A stretch of DNA of 64,000 nucleotides from Kibdelosporangium philippinense (GTDB taxonomy: Bacteria > Actinomycetota > Actinomycetes > Mycobacteriales > Pseudonocardiaceae), in NCBI RefSeq assembly GCF_021390435.2, contig NZ_JAJVCN010000001.1, positions 186,001-250,000 on the forward strand, written 5' to 3'. How positions within the stretch are numbered: position 1 is the stretch's first letter; the number at the start of each line of letters is the position of its first letter. Shown in pieces: positions 35,559 through 45,654 of the stretch. The notes beneath the pieces were generated by a model. The model did no database searches. It saw nothing but the letters and a program-made list of their open reading frames with translations, and was not told the origin of the DNA. The position numbers were made by a program, and so were the translations under genes.

Positions 35559-36610
35559 CAGCGAGCAGTATGAAGGCGTCGGCCTCCGAGACCACCGAGG
35601 TGGTTCTGGAGGCCGATGGCCTGACCAAGCACTTCCCGGTCCGCAAGCGCGGCCGGGAGGTGCTTTCCAAAGTGACCAAAGTGGTCAGGGCGGTCGACGA
35701 CGTCACCCTGACTCTGCGGCGTGGCAAGGTGACCGCACTCGTCGGCGAGTCCGGTTCAGGGAAGTCCACTGTGGCCAGGCTCCTCGCCCAGCTCTACGGC
35801 CGGACCTCCGGTGACATCAAGCTGCACGGCGAGTCGGTCTCAGTGAAGTCCGGCAAGAAGTTCCGGGCGTACTCCAAGCGGGTCCAGATGATTTTCCAGG
35901 ACCCGTTCGCGTCACTGAACCCCGTGCACACCGTGCGGTACCACCTGACCAGGGCGCTCAAGATCCATGGCAGAGCGGGCAAGACCAAAGAGGACTTGGA
36001 GAAGGCGCTCGCGGATCTGCTGTCGAGGGTGCAGCTGACGCCGCCCGAGCGCTACATCGACAAGTTCCCGCACGAGCTGTCCGGTGGCCAGCGCCAGCGC
36101 GTGGCGATCGCTCGTGCGCTCGGCGCGGACCCAGAGGCGCTGCTCGCCGACGAGCCAGTGTCCATGTTGGACGTCTCGATCCGGCTCGGTGTGCTGAACC
36201 TGTTGCGGGATCTGAAGGAACGCCTGAACCTGGCGATCCTGTACATCACGCACGACATCGCGTCGGCGCGGTACTTCGCCGACGAGACGATCGTGATGTA
36301 CGCGGGGCGCATCGTCGAAGGCGGTGACAGCGAGACCGTCACCCAGCGGCCCGCGCATCCGTACACGCAGCTGTTGATCGACTCGGCGCCGGATCCCGAC
36401 CAGATCGCCGCGCACGCGGTGAGCGAAAAGGACCGGGGCACGGGCGAACCGCCCAGCTTGATCAACCCGCCGTCCGGTTGCCGGTTCCACCCGCGCTGCC
36501 CGCACGCGATGGATCGCTGCAAGACCGAACTGCCGCCACGGTTCGAGATCGGTGACGGGCCAGGGCACTTCGCGGCTTGCTGGTTGTACTCGTCGGAGGA
36601 GAAGCCATGA
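35555..36610 (+). CDS. Opp/Dpp-type ABC importer ATPase (DppF-like)
   Basis: 351 aa. Walker [16 protein letters not shown]-loop [10 protein letters not shown], signature [15 protein letters not shown], Walker [13 protein letters not shown] and the C-terminal Cys cluster ([18 protein letters not shown]) typical of oligopeptide-type ATPases, which can hold an Fe-S cluster. The start overlaps the SBP stop by ATGA. It comes before the permeases, whereas dpp operons usually place it last. Confidence 0.92.
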   Translation: MTASSMKASASETTEVVLEADGLTKHFPVRKRGREVLSKVTKVVRAVDDVTLTLRRGKVTALVGESGSGKSTVARLLAQLYGRTSGDIKLHGESVSVKSGKKFRAYSKRVQMIFQDPFASLNPVHTVRYHLTRALKIHGRAGKTKEDLEKALADLLSRVQLTPPERYIDKFPHELSGGQRQRVAIARALGADPEALLADEPVSMLDVSIRLGVLNLLRDLKERLNLAILYITHDIASARYFADETIVMYAGRIVEGGDSETVTQRPAHPYTQLLIDSAPDPDQIAAHAVSEKDRGTGEPPSLINPPSGCRFHPRCPHAMDRCKTELPPRFEIGDGPGHFAACWLYSSEEKP

Positions 36611-36683
36611 GCGAGCCTGCGAGCGAATCATTCAACGCAGTGCCGGGCTCATGCGACGGGCTTGCTCACAGCGGGGAGCACGC

Positions 36684-37664
36684 ATGAGCTATCTCTTCAA
36701 ACGCGTTTTCTTCTATGTCTTCACGGCATGGGCCGCGATCACGCTGAACTTCTTCATTCCACGGGTCATGCCGGGTGACCCGGTCCAGTCGCTGATCACC
36801 AAGGCCCGCGGCCAGATGACCAGCGACTCGATCCAGTCGCTGTACATCCTTTTCGGACTGGACAAGAACGAAAGCCTGCTCTCGCAGTACTTCAAGTACT
36901 GGGGCCAGCTGTTCCGCGGCGACCTCGGGATGTCGTTCACGTTCTTCCCCAGCCAGGTCGGTGAGGTGATCGGCCAGGCGCTGCCGTGGACACTGCTGCT
37001 CGTCGGCATCACCACTGTGATCGGCTTCCTGATCGGCACCGGGCTCGGCACACTGGCCGGGTGGCGGCGCGGGTCGTGGATCGACGCGCTGATCCCGGTG
37101 ACTACGTTCCTGTCGTCCATTCCGTACTTCTGGCTCGGCCTGATCGCCATCGCATTGCTGACCGGACCGGACAGCTTCTTCCCGGCAAGCAACGGTTACG
37201 ACACCGGGTTGACGCCCGGCTGGGACATGGAGTTCATCGGCAGCGCGATCCAGCACAGCCTGCTGCCCGCGTTCACCATCCTGATCTCGTCCATGGCCGG
37301 CTGGATCCTCAGCATGCGCAACATGATGGTCACGGTGGCGTCCGAGGACTACGTCACGGTGGCGCACGCCAAGGGTCTGCCTGAGCGCCGAGTGATGGTC
37401 GGTTACGCGGCGCGCAACGCGTTGCTGCCGAACGTGTCCGGCTTCGCGCTGTCACTGGGCTTCATCGTCGGTGGCACGCTGCTGGTCGAGATCGTCTTTT
37501 CCTACCCCGGACTCGGCTTCCTGCTGTTCCAGGGTGTCGGTACCAAGGACTATCCGTTGCTGCAGGGCATCTTCCTGATCATCACGTTGTCCGTGCTGCT
37601 GGCCAACTTCGTCGCGGACCTGGCGTACATGCTGCTGGACCCGCGTACCCGAAGGGAGGGCTGA
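36684..37664 (+). CDS. Opp/Dpp-type permease (DppB-like)
   Basis: 326 aa from ATG 36684, after GGGGAG; earlier in-frame codons from 36552 overlap the ATPase and lack membrane character. TM1 [23 protein letters not shown] with the RVMPGDP motif, five further TM helices, and [18 protein letters not shown] as the ATPase-coupling loop. 73 bp of non-coding DNA separates it from the ATPase. Confidence 0.9.
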   Translation: MSYLFKRVFFYVFTAWAAITLNFFIPRVMPGDPVQSLITKARGQMTSDSIQSLYILFGLDKNESLLSQYFKYWGQLFRGDLGMSFTFFPSQVGEVIGQALPWTLLLVGITTVIGFLIGTGLGTLAGWRRGSWIDALIPVTTFLSSIPYFWLGLIAIALLTGPDSFFPASNGYDTGLTPGWDMEFIGSAIQHSLLPAFTILISSMAGWILSMRNMMVTVASEDYVTVAHAKGLPERRVMVGYAARNALLPNVSGFALSLGFIVGGTLLVEIVFSYPGLGFLLFQGVGTKDYPLLQGIFLIITLSVLLANFVADLAYMLLDPRTRREG

Positions 37665-37667
37665 GGG

Positions 37668-38653
37668 ATGGCCACACCGTCTGTTGTGGACGCGACACCG
37701 GTCGCCGCCGCACCCGTCAAGGCCAAGCGGCGCAGACTTCGGTTCGTCGCCAACCCGAAAGCCGCGATCGGCCTCGGGATGATGGGTTTCTTCGTCCTGC
37801 TCGCGATCATCGGGCCGCTCATCGCGCCGTACGATCCGTCCGCGCGGTCGAACGCGCTGGTCGAGGCGCCGTCCGCGGCGCACTGGCTTGGCACGACGCA
37901 TCTCGGTCAGGACGTCTTCAGTCAGCTGGTTTCCGGTACCCGCAGCGTCATCCTCGTCGGGTTGCTCGCTGGGGCGATCGCGACGGTCTTGTCGTTGCTG
38001 ATCGGTGTGACGTCCGGGTATCTCTCCGGGGCCGGGGCGGAGAGCCTGTCGGCACTGTCCAATGTGTTCCTGGTGATCCCGGCGCTGCCGCTGATCATCA
38101 TCATCACGTCGATCCTGCCGGAGACCACAGACATCACGATCGCGTTCGTGATCGGGCTGACGTCGTGGGCGTGGGGCGCTCGTGTGCTCAGAGCCCAGAC
38201 GCTTTCGTTGCGGGGCAGGGATTACATCGAAGCGTCGCGGGCGACCGGTGAGAAGACGTGGCGGATCATCATCTTCGAGATCATGCCGAACCTGACCGCG
38301 GTCATCGCGTCGAACTTCATCGGCACGGTCATCTTCGCGGTCACCTCCGAGATCACTCTGGCGTTCATCGGCGTGAACACCAGTGGTGACAACTGGAACT
38401 GGGGCACGATCCTGTTCTGGGCCCAGGGCCAGCAGGCGCTCGCTCAGGGCGCCTGGTGGTGGTTCGTCCCGGCCGGTCTCGCGATCGCGTTGCTGGGAAC
38501 CGCGTTGTCGTTGCTGAACTTCGGGATCGACGAGTTCGTCAGCCCCCGGCTGCGCAGCAACGGCAAGTCGAAGGTCAAGACGGTCGACGGCAACACCGTC
38601 CGGATGCGGGTCGGCTTCACGCCCGTGCTCGGCTTTGGCCGGAAGGATTCGGC

Positions 38654-38657
<4 letters not shown>
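37668..38657 (+). CDS. Opp/Dpp-type permease (DppC-like)
   Basis: 329 aa, 3 nt after the DppB-like stop. N-terminal FVANPKAAIGLGMMGFFVLLAIIGPLIAPYDP and HWLGTTHLGQDVFSQLVSGTR are DppC hallmarks, with GRDYIEASRATGEKTWRII as the coupling loop. There is an added cytoplasmic tail of about 35 aa. The start is overlapped by the next ATPase gene at the stop (ATGA). Confidence 0.9.
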
Positions 38658-39664
<1,007 letters not shown>

Positions 39665-39685
39665 TTGGTTCTGACAAGGAGACCT

Positions 39686-41104
39686 ATGGATACAACTGTG
39701 CCAACCGTCGGAACCCCCGAGATCAGGGACAGTACCGATCCGATCGACACGCTGCCGTCCTCATTCCGTTGGGGTGTCGCGACTTCGGCGTACCAGATCG
39801 AAGGCGCGTATGACGAGGACGGGCGCACACCCTCCATCTGGGACACGTACTGCCGTACTCCGGGAATGGTGCACGACGGCGACAACGGTGACGTCGCCTG
39901 CGATCACTACCACCGGATGCCGGAGGACGTCGAGCTGATCCGTTCACTCGGCGTCGACACGTATCGGTTCTCGGTGGCGTGGCCGCGCGTGCAGCCAGGT
40001 GGTCGTGGCCCGGTCAACCACGCCGGGCTCGCGTTCTACGACCGGCTGGTGGACGAACTGCTCGGCAAGGGCATCGATCCGTGGGTCACGCTGTACCACT
40101 GGGACCTGCCGCAGGAGCTTGAGGACGAAGGCGGCTGGCCGGTGCGGGACACCGCATACCGGTTCGCCGACTACGCCATGCTGGTGTTCGATCAGCTGAA
40201 GGACCGCGTGAACACGTGGACGACGCTGAACGAGCCGTGGTGTTCGGCCATGCTCGGGTACGGCAACGGCCGCCAGGCACCTGGCCGTCAGGACATGCCT
40301 GCGGCGATCTCGGCGGTGCACCACCTGCTGCTCGGTCACGGCCTTGCCACGCAACGGATGCGTGCCGCGGCCCCGAAGCCGATCGAGCTCGGCATCACGC
40401 TGAACATGGGTACCTCGGAGCCCGCGACGGATTCGGAACTGGACATCGCCGCGGCCCGCCGCGCCGACGGACTCGGTGTCCGGATCTACATGGATCCGTT
40501 GGTGCACGGTCGTTACCCGGCTGATGTGGTCGAGGACCTCGCGGCCCGCGGTATCCGGATCCCGGTCCGGCCAGGCGACCTCAGCGTGATCTCGGCACCG
40601 ATCGACGTGCTCGGTGTGAACTTCTACAGTGGACACGTCTTCTCGGGCCTCGACGAGAACGGCAAGGATCGAGACTCGGACGGCAACCCCATCGAGCGTT
40701 CCATCCCACAAGGTCACCCGGTGACCGCGATGGGCTGGGAGATCGTGCCGCAGGAGTTCACCAAGCTGCTGGTCCGGCTGTCCAAGGACTACCCGGGCCT
40801 GCCGATGGTGATCACCGAGAACGGCGCGGCATTCGAAGACGAGCCGGACGCCGCCGGGTTCGTGCGGGACTTCGACCGGGTGGACTACTTCAACACCCAC
40901 ATCGGCGCGGTCGCGCGTGCACGTCAGGCGGGGGCCGACGTGCGCGGGTACTTCGCCTGGTCGTTGCTGGACAACTTCGAGTGGTCCTACGGCTACGAGA
41001 AGCGGTTCGGCATCGTCCGCGTGGACTACGACACCCAAGTCCGCACACCGAAACAGAGTGCACTGTGGTACCGCGACACAATCAAGCGAGTCCGCGGCCA
41101 CTGA
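39686..41104 (+). CDS. GH1 beta-glucosidase, cytoplasmic
   Basis: 472 aa from ATG 39686 (AAGGAGA); a GTG at 39665 is less likely. Acid/base Glu183 (TTLNEPW) and nucleophile Glu378 (VITENGAAF) are intact, along with SSFRWGVATSAYQIEGA. There is no signal peptide, so it hydrolyses imported beta-glucosides (cellobiose, laminaribiose, gentiobiose) inside the cell. Its place at the end of the importer operon gives the best clue to the transported sugar. Gentio- or laminari-oligosaccharides would fit the secreted GH16/GH30 enzymes (inference). Confidence 0.95.
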   Translation: MDTTVPTVGTPEIRDSTDPIDTLPSSFRWGVATSAYQIEGAYDEDGRTPSIWDTYCRTPGMVHDGDNGDVACDHYHRMPEDVELIRSLGVDTYRFSVAWPRVQPGGRGPVNHAGLAFYDRLVDELLGKGIDPWVTLYHWDLPQELEDEGGWPVRDTAYRFADYAMLVFDQLKDRVNTWTTLNEPWCSAMLGYGNGRQAPGRQDMPAAISAVHHLLLGHGLATQRMRAAAPKPIELGITLNMGTSEPATDSELDIAAARRADGLGVRIYMDPLVHGRYPADVVEDLAARGIRIPVRPGDLSVISAPIDVLGVNFYSGHVFSGLDENGKDRDSDGNPIERSIPQGHPVTAMGWEIVPQEFTKLLVRLSKDYPGLPMVITENGAAFEDEPDAAGFVRDFDRVDYFNTHIGAVARARQAGADVRGYFAWSLLDNFEWSYGYEKRFGIVRVDYDTQVRTPKQSALWYRDTIKRVRGH

Positions 41105-41111
41105 GTTGAAG

Positions 41112-41165
41112 CCTCGTGAGTGGTTATCCGGGTTAGAACACGGCTAACCACTCACGAGGTTTTTT
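41112..41165. terminator. Dispersed palindrome, copy 3, with T6 tract
   Basis: CCTCGTGAGTGGTTA (41112-41126) and TAACCACTCACGAGG (41145-41159) with loop TCCGGGTTAGAACACGGC, directly followed by TTTTTT (41160-41165). This is the canonical form of an intrinsic terminator for the rightward beta-glucosidase operon, and the T-run reaches into the stop codon of the convergent lipase gene. Confidence 0.88.
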
Positions 41166-42165
41166 AGCCCCTTGGCACGGTGAAGCCCAAGATCGCCGGG
41201 TTGTTCCAGTCGCTCGACGCGACCGTGGCGCCCTTGGCCGCAGCCTGGCGAACCTTGTCCTGTCCCTGTTGGACAGTCGGGTTGCGACCGTCGATCGTCG
41301 GGGCGACATTGTGGACACTCGCCATGGTCAGCAGATAGTTGTTGCCGGTGTAAAAGCTTGTGTCACCGCCGAACCAGCCGTTGGCGTCGCCGTCGAACGT
41401 CACATACCACTGCGCTCGCGTCCCGCCGTTGTCGCCGACCCGGGGATCCGTGGCAGAAGCGCCATTGATGGTCGGGAACATCATGGCCGAGCTGAGATTG
41501 CCACCGAGCCCGGTCAGGTAGTCCGCGTACTCGTGATGCGTGTCGTAGTTGTCAAAGGGGTTTCCGGCCTCGAACGCGCCGGTGATCAACGTGAACAGGA
41601 ATTTGCCACGCAGGCTTTCCCGGCTCGGCCACGCCCCTGCCTTCACGGCTGCGTCTAGTGTTGCGTGACTTCCCTTGACATCAGCCGGTTTCAGCACATT
41701 TCCCGCGCCGAGGGAGGATGCGATCAACGCGTCAAGCTGAGCCGCGCCGAACCCGCCGCGGCCGTCGTAGCCGTTCTTCGCTTCCAGCTTGAAGATCAGC
41801 GGCGCGTGGTTCGGGTTCTGGTCGTGCCACAGCTTGATGTTCCGCAGGCAGGCTTCGAAGCTCTGGTTACGCGAACCTGACCGTAATCCACTGAACGTCG
41901 TCGCGGACGAGCAGTTGTTCGCGGCCGCCCATGGCTCGTGGCTCACCTGATAGCGCCTGTTGCCAAGGAAGTTCTGCCAGACATCCAGCTCCAGCATGGA
42001 CGCGCCGGACTGCAGCGCGTCCACCAGCCACGGAAAGGTGCCTTGTTCGTAAGCATTGTGCACGCCGACGCCGGTAATGCCCGCGATCGAGGCATCGGCG
42101 GCTTGCGCGCTCAGGGGAGTGGTGATCATTACCGCGGCGGCCAACGTCAGCGCCAAGCGCTTCAT
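41164..42165 (-). CDS. Secreted PI-PLC-like phosphodiesterase
   Basis: 333 aa from ATG 42163-42165 (GGGAGA upstream); the in-frame codon at 42177 is less suitable. Signal peptide to about 23 (SAQAA). GVHNAYEQGTFPWLVDALQSG, MLELDVW, QVSHEPW and LIFKLEAK contain the histidine and acidic residues of the Ca-dependent phosphatidylinositol phospholipase C family of actinomycetes (PLC-like TIM barrel). It is probably exported and acts on phosphoinositides or other glycerophosphodiesters. It is monocistronic between terminator copy 3 and the 194-bp upstream gap. Confidence 0.8.
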   Translation of the reverse strand: MKRLALTLAAAVMITTPLSAQAADASIAGITGVGVHNAYEQGTFPWLVDALQSGASMLELDVWQNFLGNRRYQVSHEPWAAANNCSSATTFSGLRSGSRNQSFEACLRNIKLWHDQNPNHAPLIFKLEAKNGYDGRGGFGAAQLDALIASSLGAGNVLKPADVKGSHATLDAAVKAGAWPSRESLRGKFLFTLITGAFEAGNPFDNYDTHHEYADYLTGLGGNLSSAMMFPTINGASATDPRVGDNGGTRAQWYVTFDGDANGWFGGDTSFYTGNNYLLTMASVHNVAPTIDGRNPTVQQGQDKVRQAAAKGATVASSDWNNPAILGFTVPRG

Positions 42166-42359
42166 CGAGTCTCCCAAGGCTAAGCCGATTTACAACCTTG
42201 AACCCGATATAGAACGGATACCGGTACACCCAGTCAAGATCAAAAGGATACTTGTCCGACATTCGGTCCGTTCGGCGTATACAATTGGTGGGAATGTTCC
42301 GATCTGTTCGTAAACCCTTGGTTGTGCCATGATGCGGGAAACGGACCGGGGGTCGGGCC

Positions 42360-43610
42360 ATGGTGGAAACCGTTCTCAGTGTTGTCCTGCAGCATCACAA
42401 CCGGTTGTTCCGCGAAATGCTCGCCGCGAACCTCGCGCGCGAGCCGGATATCGCCTTGCTCGGCACCGCGGCGTCGGGGCCGGAACTGATCCAGCTGTGC
42501 GATCTGCGGCGGCCGACGGTCGCGCTGTTCGAGGCGGACGCGCCCAGATGGAGCAACGATCGACTCGTTTCCCTGCTGCTGCCGCCCGGCAGGTTGATGC
42601 GAATGATTGGCATGCACCAATCTTTGACAACAGCGCACGTGATTCGGGCCTATGAAGCCGGAGTGAGCGCTTTGGTGCCGTACTCCGGTGGCCTCGAACC
42701 GTTGCTTGCGGCGATCAGGGCGCCATCGTCGGCAATTGAGACAGCACGGGCGAAGCGAGGCGGCGGCGACGCGCTGACCCAGCGCGAACTCGAAGTCCTC
42801 TACCTCGTCTGTGCCGGTTACCCGCCACGGCAAATCGGACTGGAACTAGGGATCAGCCCGCACACCGTGGAGAACCACAAGCAGCGCATCTTCACCAAAC
42901 TGGGCGTCCACAGCCAGGCACACGCGGCGGCAAGCGCGGTCCGCCTCGGCCTGCTGTCGCAGGTGCAACCGGCGCGAACTGACGGTTTGCCGCAAGACCG
43001 AAGACCCGGCCTTCGGGTCGTGCTCGACCGCACCGACGACCCGATCGCCGACCGGGCAAGGGAAGTCCTCGAAAAACACCACATCACCGTGCTCGACAAA
43101 CATGCCGTACCCAAGCAACGCACCGAAGGCGACGCGAAGGACGACACCGCAGTGACGGTGTTGATCGATCCACCGGCGTCGAGCTGGAATACGCCACCGG
43201 CAAGAGGCATCGTGGTCATCACGAGTCAGGAACCCAAGCAGCACTTGCTGACCCAAGCTGCCGCAAGTGGCGTCACGATCCTGGCCGCGTCCATAGTGGA
43301 CGATCTACTCGCGCCAGCTGTGGAGGCAGCGAACGCGGGATACGTGTTGATCAGTTCCGCGTATTCGCGTGCGGTGCTTGGGCCGCCCGGCGGTGAATCG
43401 CGTCGATGGCAGCTCGCACTCACCCCTCGGGAACAGGAGATCCTGTCCGCGATCGCCCAGGGTCACACCACCAAACAGACCGCGCGACTGCTTGGGATTT
43501 CGGTGCGGACCGTCGAGAACCTGCAGGGAAACTTGTTCCGGAAGTTGCGGGTACACCGGAAGGCGGCCGCGTTGGTCGTCGCACACGAACTCGGATTGCT
43601 CGAGGAGTGA
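42360..43610 (+). CDS. Transcription factor with two receiver-like and two LuxR domains
   Basis: 416 aa, unusual. Residues 1-125 look like a response-regulator receiver, but the phospho-acceptor position in RPTVALFEADAP is Glu58, not Asp. A LuxR HTH follows at 139-199 (LTQRELEVLYLVCAGYPPRQ, SPHTVENHKQRIFTKLGV). A second receiver-like stretch (about 218-330, no clear phospho-site) leads to a second HTH at 354-416 (LTPREQEILSAIAQGHTTKQ, SVRTVENLQGNLFRKLRV). The halves appear to be a tandem duplication in one polypeptide. It is monocistronic with no partner kinase. The targets are unknown; the neighbouring lipase or GH16 genes are possible. Confidence 0.8.
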   Translation: MVETVLSVVLQHHNRLFREMLAANLAREPDIALLGTAASGPELIQLCDLRRPTVALFEADAPRWSNDRLVSLLLPPGRLMRMIGMHQSLTTAHVIRAYEAGVSALVPYSGGLEPLLAAIRAPSSAIETARAKRGGGDALTQRELEVLYLVCAGYPPRQIGLELGISPHTVENHKQRIFTKLGVHSQAHAAASAVRLGLLSQVQPARTDGLPQDRRPGLRVVLDRTDDPIADRAREVLEKHHITVLDKHAVPKQRTEGDAKDDTAVTVLIDPPASSWNTPPARGIVVITSQEPKQHLLTQAAASGVTILAASIVDDLLAPAVEAANAGYVLISSAYSRAVLGPPGGESRRWQLALTPREQEILSAIAQGHTTKQTARLLGISVRTVENLQGNLFRKLRVHRKAAALVVAHELGLLEE

Positions 43611-43751
43611 ATTTCGGATATCGAATTCGGTGCTGACAAGAATGTCTTAGTACCCCGGATCCGGGCTGGTCGGCGGTGTGTGTTCAGGCGTGGCTGAAAG
43701 CGTGCCGCTGTTTCTGCCAAGAAGGGCCCCTGCCGATAAGGTGCGTCCTGA

Positions 43752-43769
43752 TTAGGCCATTTGGCCTAA
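43752..43769. promoter_or_regulatory. Perfect 8-bp inverted repeat before the small damaged gene
   Basis: TTAGGCCA-TT-TGGCCTAA, ten bases upstream of the Shine-Dalgarno-like GAGGAGAGG. The geometry fits a dimeric repressor operator. The regulator is unknown. Confidence 0.5.
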
Positions 43770-43780
43770 CGGGCACTTGA

Positions 43781-44101
43781 GGAGAGGGATTCGCGACGCC
43801 CGCAGCGCAGGCGGACACATACCGGGCGGTCGTTGAGACGAAGGCCTACGGCCGGACGCTCATCCTGTGGCAGTGGTCAGGGGACGGCCGACTCTGTTAT
43901 CACGCCGAGGGAAAGAACATGCTGAGCGACGAGACCATCGCGGTGGTCAAGAACCAGTCCGAGAAGGTGAAGGCGACTTCTCCGCGCGACGGATCGAACA
44001 TCAGTACGGGTACGTTGTGCGGCATTGGTTCCACGTACCACGCAGCGGCTGACCTGCGTGCCCCCGATCTCTTCATCTACGCGGGTCCCTGGACGGAGTG
44101 A
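43781..44101 (+). pseudogene. Small secreted protein gene lacking its start and signal peptide
   Basis: A frame open from 43781 to the TGA at 44099-44101 reads TPAAQADTYRAVVETKAYG and continues as a protein-like sequence ending in DLFIYAGPWTE. The PAAQA-DTY stretch looks like the end of a signal peptide, yet there is no ATG, GTG or TTG ahead of it in frame. A strong Shine-Dalgarno (TTGAGGAGAGGG, 43777-43788) lies immediately upstream, leaving no room for the start and hydrophobic core. The simplest reading is a deletion of start plus most of the signal sequence. An internal ATG at 43919 would give 60 aa without export. A terminator hairpin follows. The family is not recognised. Confidence 0.45.
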
Positions 44102-44112
44102 CGTCACCGGAC

Positions 44113-44144
44113 GGGGCTGGTCGACTGTGGCGTCATCCAGCCCC
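44113..44144 (+). terminator. Hairpin after the small gene
   Basis: GGGGCTGG (44113-44120) pairs with CCAGCCCC (44137-44144), then TTCTT. It is 12 bp beyond the stop, supporting that the small frame was a real transcription unit. Confidence 0.7.
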
Positions 44145-44176
44145 TTCTTGGTGGCAGGTCCATACGGCCACCTCCC

Positions 44177-44234
44177 TTGACACACGTTCGACCGAGTCCC
44201 AGAATGCCCGGTGAGAGCGCTCTCACCGGGCATT
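44177..44234 (+). promoter_or_regulatory. Promoter and 32-bp LacI-type operator of the second GH16 gene
   Basis: TTGACA (44177-44182), 17 bp, CAGAAT (44200-44205) make a sigma-70-like promoter. A perfect 32-bp palindrome (44203-44234, centre GAGAGCGCTCTC, outer AATGCCCGGT/ACCGGGCATT) overlaps the -10 end and the start region. A repressor bound here would block transcription. The core is the LacI-family type, like CebR boxes. Confidence 0.75.
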
Positions 44235-44289
44235 TCCCTGCGCCCGTTCATCCCAAGGGTCAACGACGTCTCGAGGGAAAGGTAAGTCC

Positions 44290-45645
44290 ATGGCTGGACA
44301 CGGTCGGAAGGTCAGGGCCATCGCACTGACCAGCGCACTGATCGGCTCCTTACTCATCCACTTCGACGCCGCGCAGGCCGCCCTGCCGCCGCCGCCCGCG
44401 GGGTGGACGCAGGTGTGGGCCGACGATTTCACCGGCGGCGCGAACACACTGCCGAACGAGAACAACTGGATCATCGACACCGGTCACTCCTATCCGGGCG
44501 GCCCCGCCAACTGGGGCACCGGCGAGATCCAGAACTACACCCGCAACACCTCCAACCTCGCGCACGACGGCGCGGGCAACCTGCGTATCACCCCGCTGCG
44601 GGACGGCGGTGGGGCGTGGACATCGGCACGCATCGAGACCCGCCGGGCTGATTTCAAGGCACCGGCGAGCGGCGTGCTGCGGATCGAAGGCCGCATCCAG
44701 ATGCCGAACGTCACCGGCCAGGCCGCACTCGGCTACTGGCCCGCATTCTGGGCGCTCGGCGCGCCTTATCGTGGCAACTACTGGAACTGGCCGGGCATCG
44801 GCGAGTACGACATCATGGAGAACGTCAACGGTATCAACGCAGTCTGGGGTGTGCTCCACTGTGGAGTGAGCCCGGGTGGACCCTGCAACGAGACCACGGG
44901 CATCGGCGCGAATCGCGCGTGCCCAGGCTCGTCCTGCCAGTCCGCGTTCCACACGTACCGCTTCGAATGGGACCGGTCGATCAGCCCGAACCAGCTGCGG
45001 TGGTACGTCGACGGCCAGCAGTACCACCAGGTCAGCCAGAACCAGATGGACGCGGGCACGTGGAACAACATGACCAGCCACGCTGGCTACTTCATCCTGC
45101 TCAACGTGGCCATGGGTGGAGCGTTTCCGAACGCGCTGGCAGGCGGCGGAACTCCGGTCGCCGCAACGGTTCCCGGGCGACCCATGTTGGTTGACTACGT
45201 CGCGGTCTACACGCGCGGTGGCACTCCACCGCCGAATCCGCCACCTAGTTGTGGCCCGTTGATCTCACGCAACCGGTCGGTGGCGGCGTCCAGTATCGAG
45301 AGCCCGAACCAAGCGGCGGCCTTCGCGGTCGACGGCAATACGGGCACCAGATGGTCCTCGGCGCACAACGAGCCCAACTGGCTGCAGATCGACCTCGGCA
45401 GCAGCCAGCAGATCACCAGGGTCCGGTTGAACTGGGAGGTCGCGTACGGCAGGGCGTACACCATCCAACTGTCCACAAACGGTTCAACATGGACAAACGC
45501 CTTCACCCAAAACGCTGGAGCAGGCGGGATCGAGGATCTCAACGTCTCCGGCACGGCCCGGTACGTCCGGATGAACGGGATATCCCGCGCGACACCGTAC
45601 GGGTTCTCGCTGTGGGAGATGGATGTGTTCGGGGCTTGCCCCTAG
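44290..45645 (+). CDS. Secreted GH16 beta-glucanase with F5/8-type carbohydrate-binding domain
   Basis: 451 aa. Signal peptide to about 30 (DAAQAA), GH16 domain (about 37-290) with catalytic GEYDIMENVN (Glu172 nucleophile, Glu177 acid/base), a Pro-rich linker and a discoidin/CBM32-like domain (about 315-451, NQAAAFAVDGNTGTRWSSAHNEPNWLQIDLG). It differs from the first GH16 gene by its binding module. A LacI-type palindrome covers its promoter. It cuts beta-1,3-glucan. Nine bases separate it from the next gene. Confidence 0.92.
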   Translation: MAGHGRKVRAIALTSALIGSLLIHFDAAQAALPPPPAGWTQVWADDFTGGANTLPNENNWIIDTGHSYPGGPANWGTGEIQNYTRNTSNLAHDGAGNLRITPLRDGGGAWTSARIETRRADFKAPASGVLRIEGRIQMPNVTGQAALGYWPAFWALGAPYRGNYWNWPGIGEYDIMENVNGINAVWGVLHCGVSPGGPCNETTGIGANRACPGSSCQSAFHTYRFEWDRSISPNQLRWYVDGQQYHQVSQNQMDAGTWNNMTSHAGYFILLNVAMGGAFPNALAGGGTPVAATVPGRPMLVDYVAVYTRGGTPPPNPPPSCGPLISRNRSVAASSIESPNQAAAFAVDGNTGTRWSSAHNEPNWLQIDLGSSQQITRVRLNWEVAYGRAYTIQLSTNGSTWTNAFTQNAGAGGIEDLNVSGTARYVRMNGISRATPYGFSLWEMDVFGACP

Positions 45646-45654
45646 TGTGGTGCG

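Noticed and set aside
41160..41165. T6 tract as part of a promoter for the lipase gene
   Set aside because: The lipase is transcribed leftward and ends here; the tract directly follows a perfect stem and fits a terminator.
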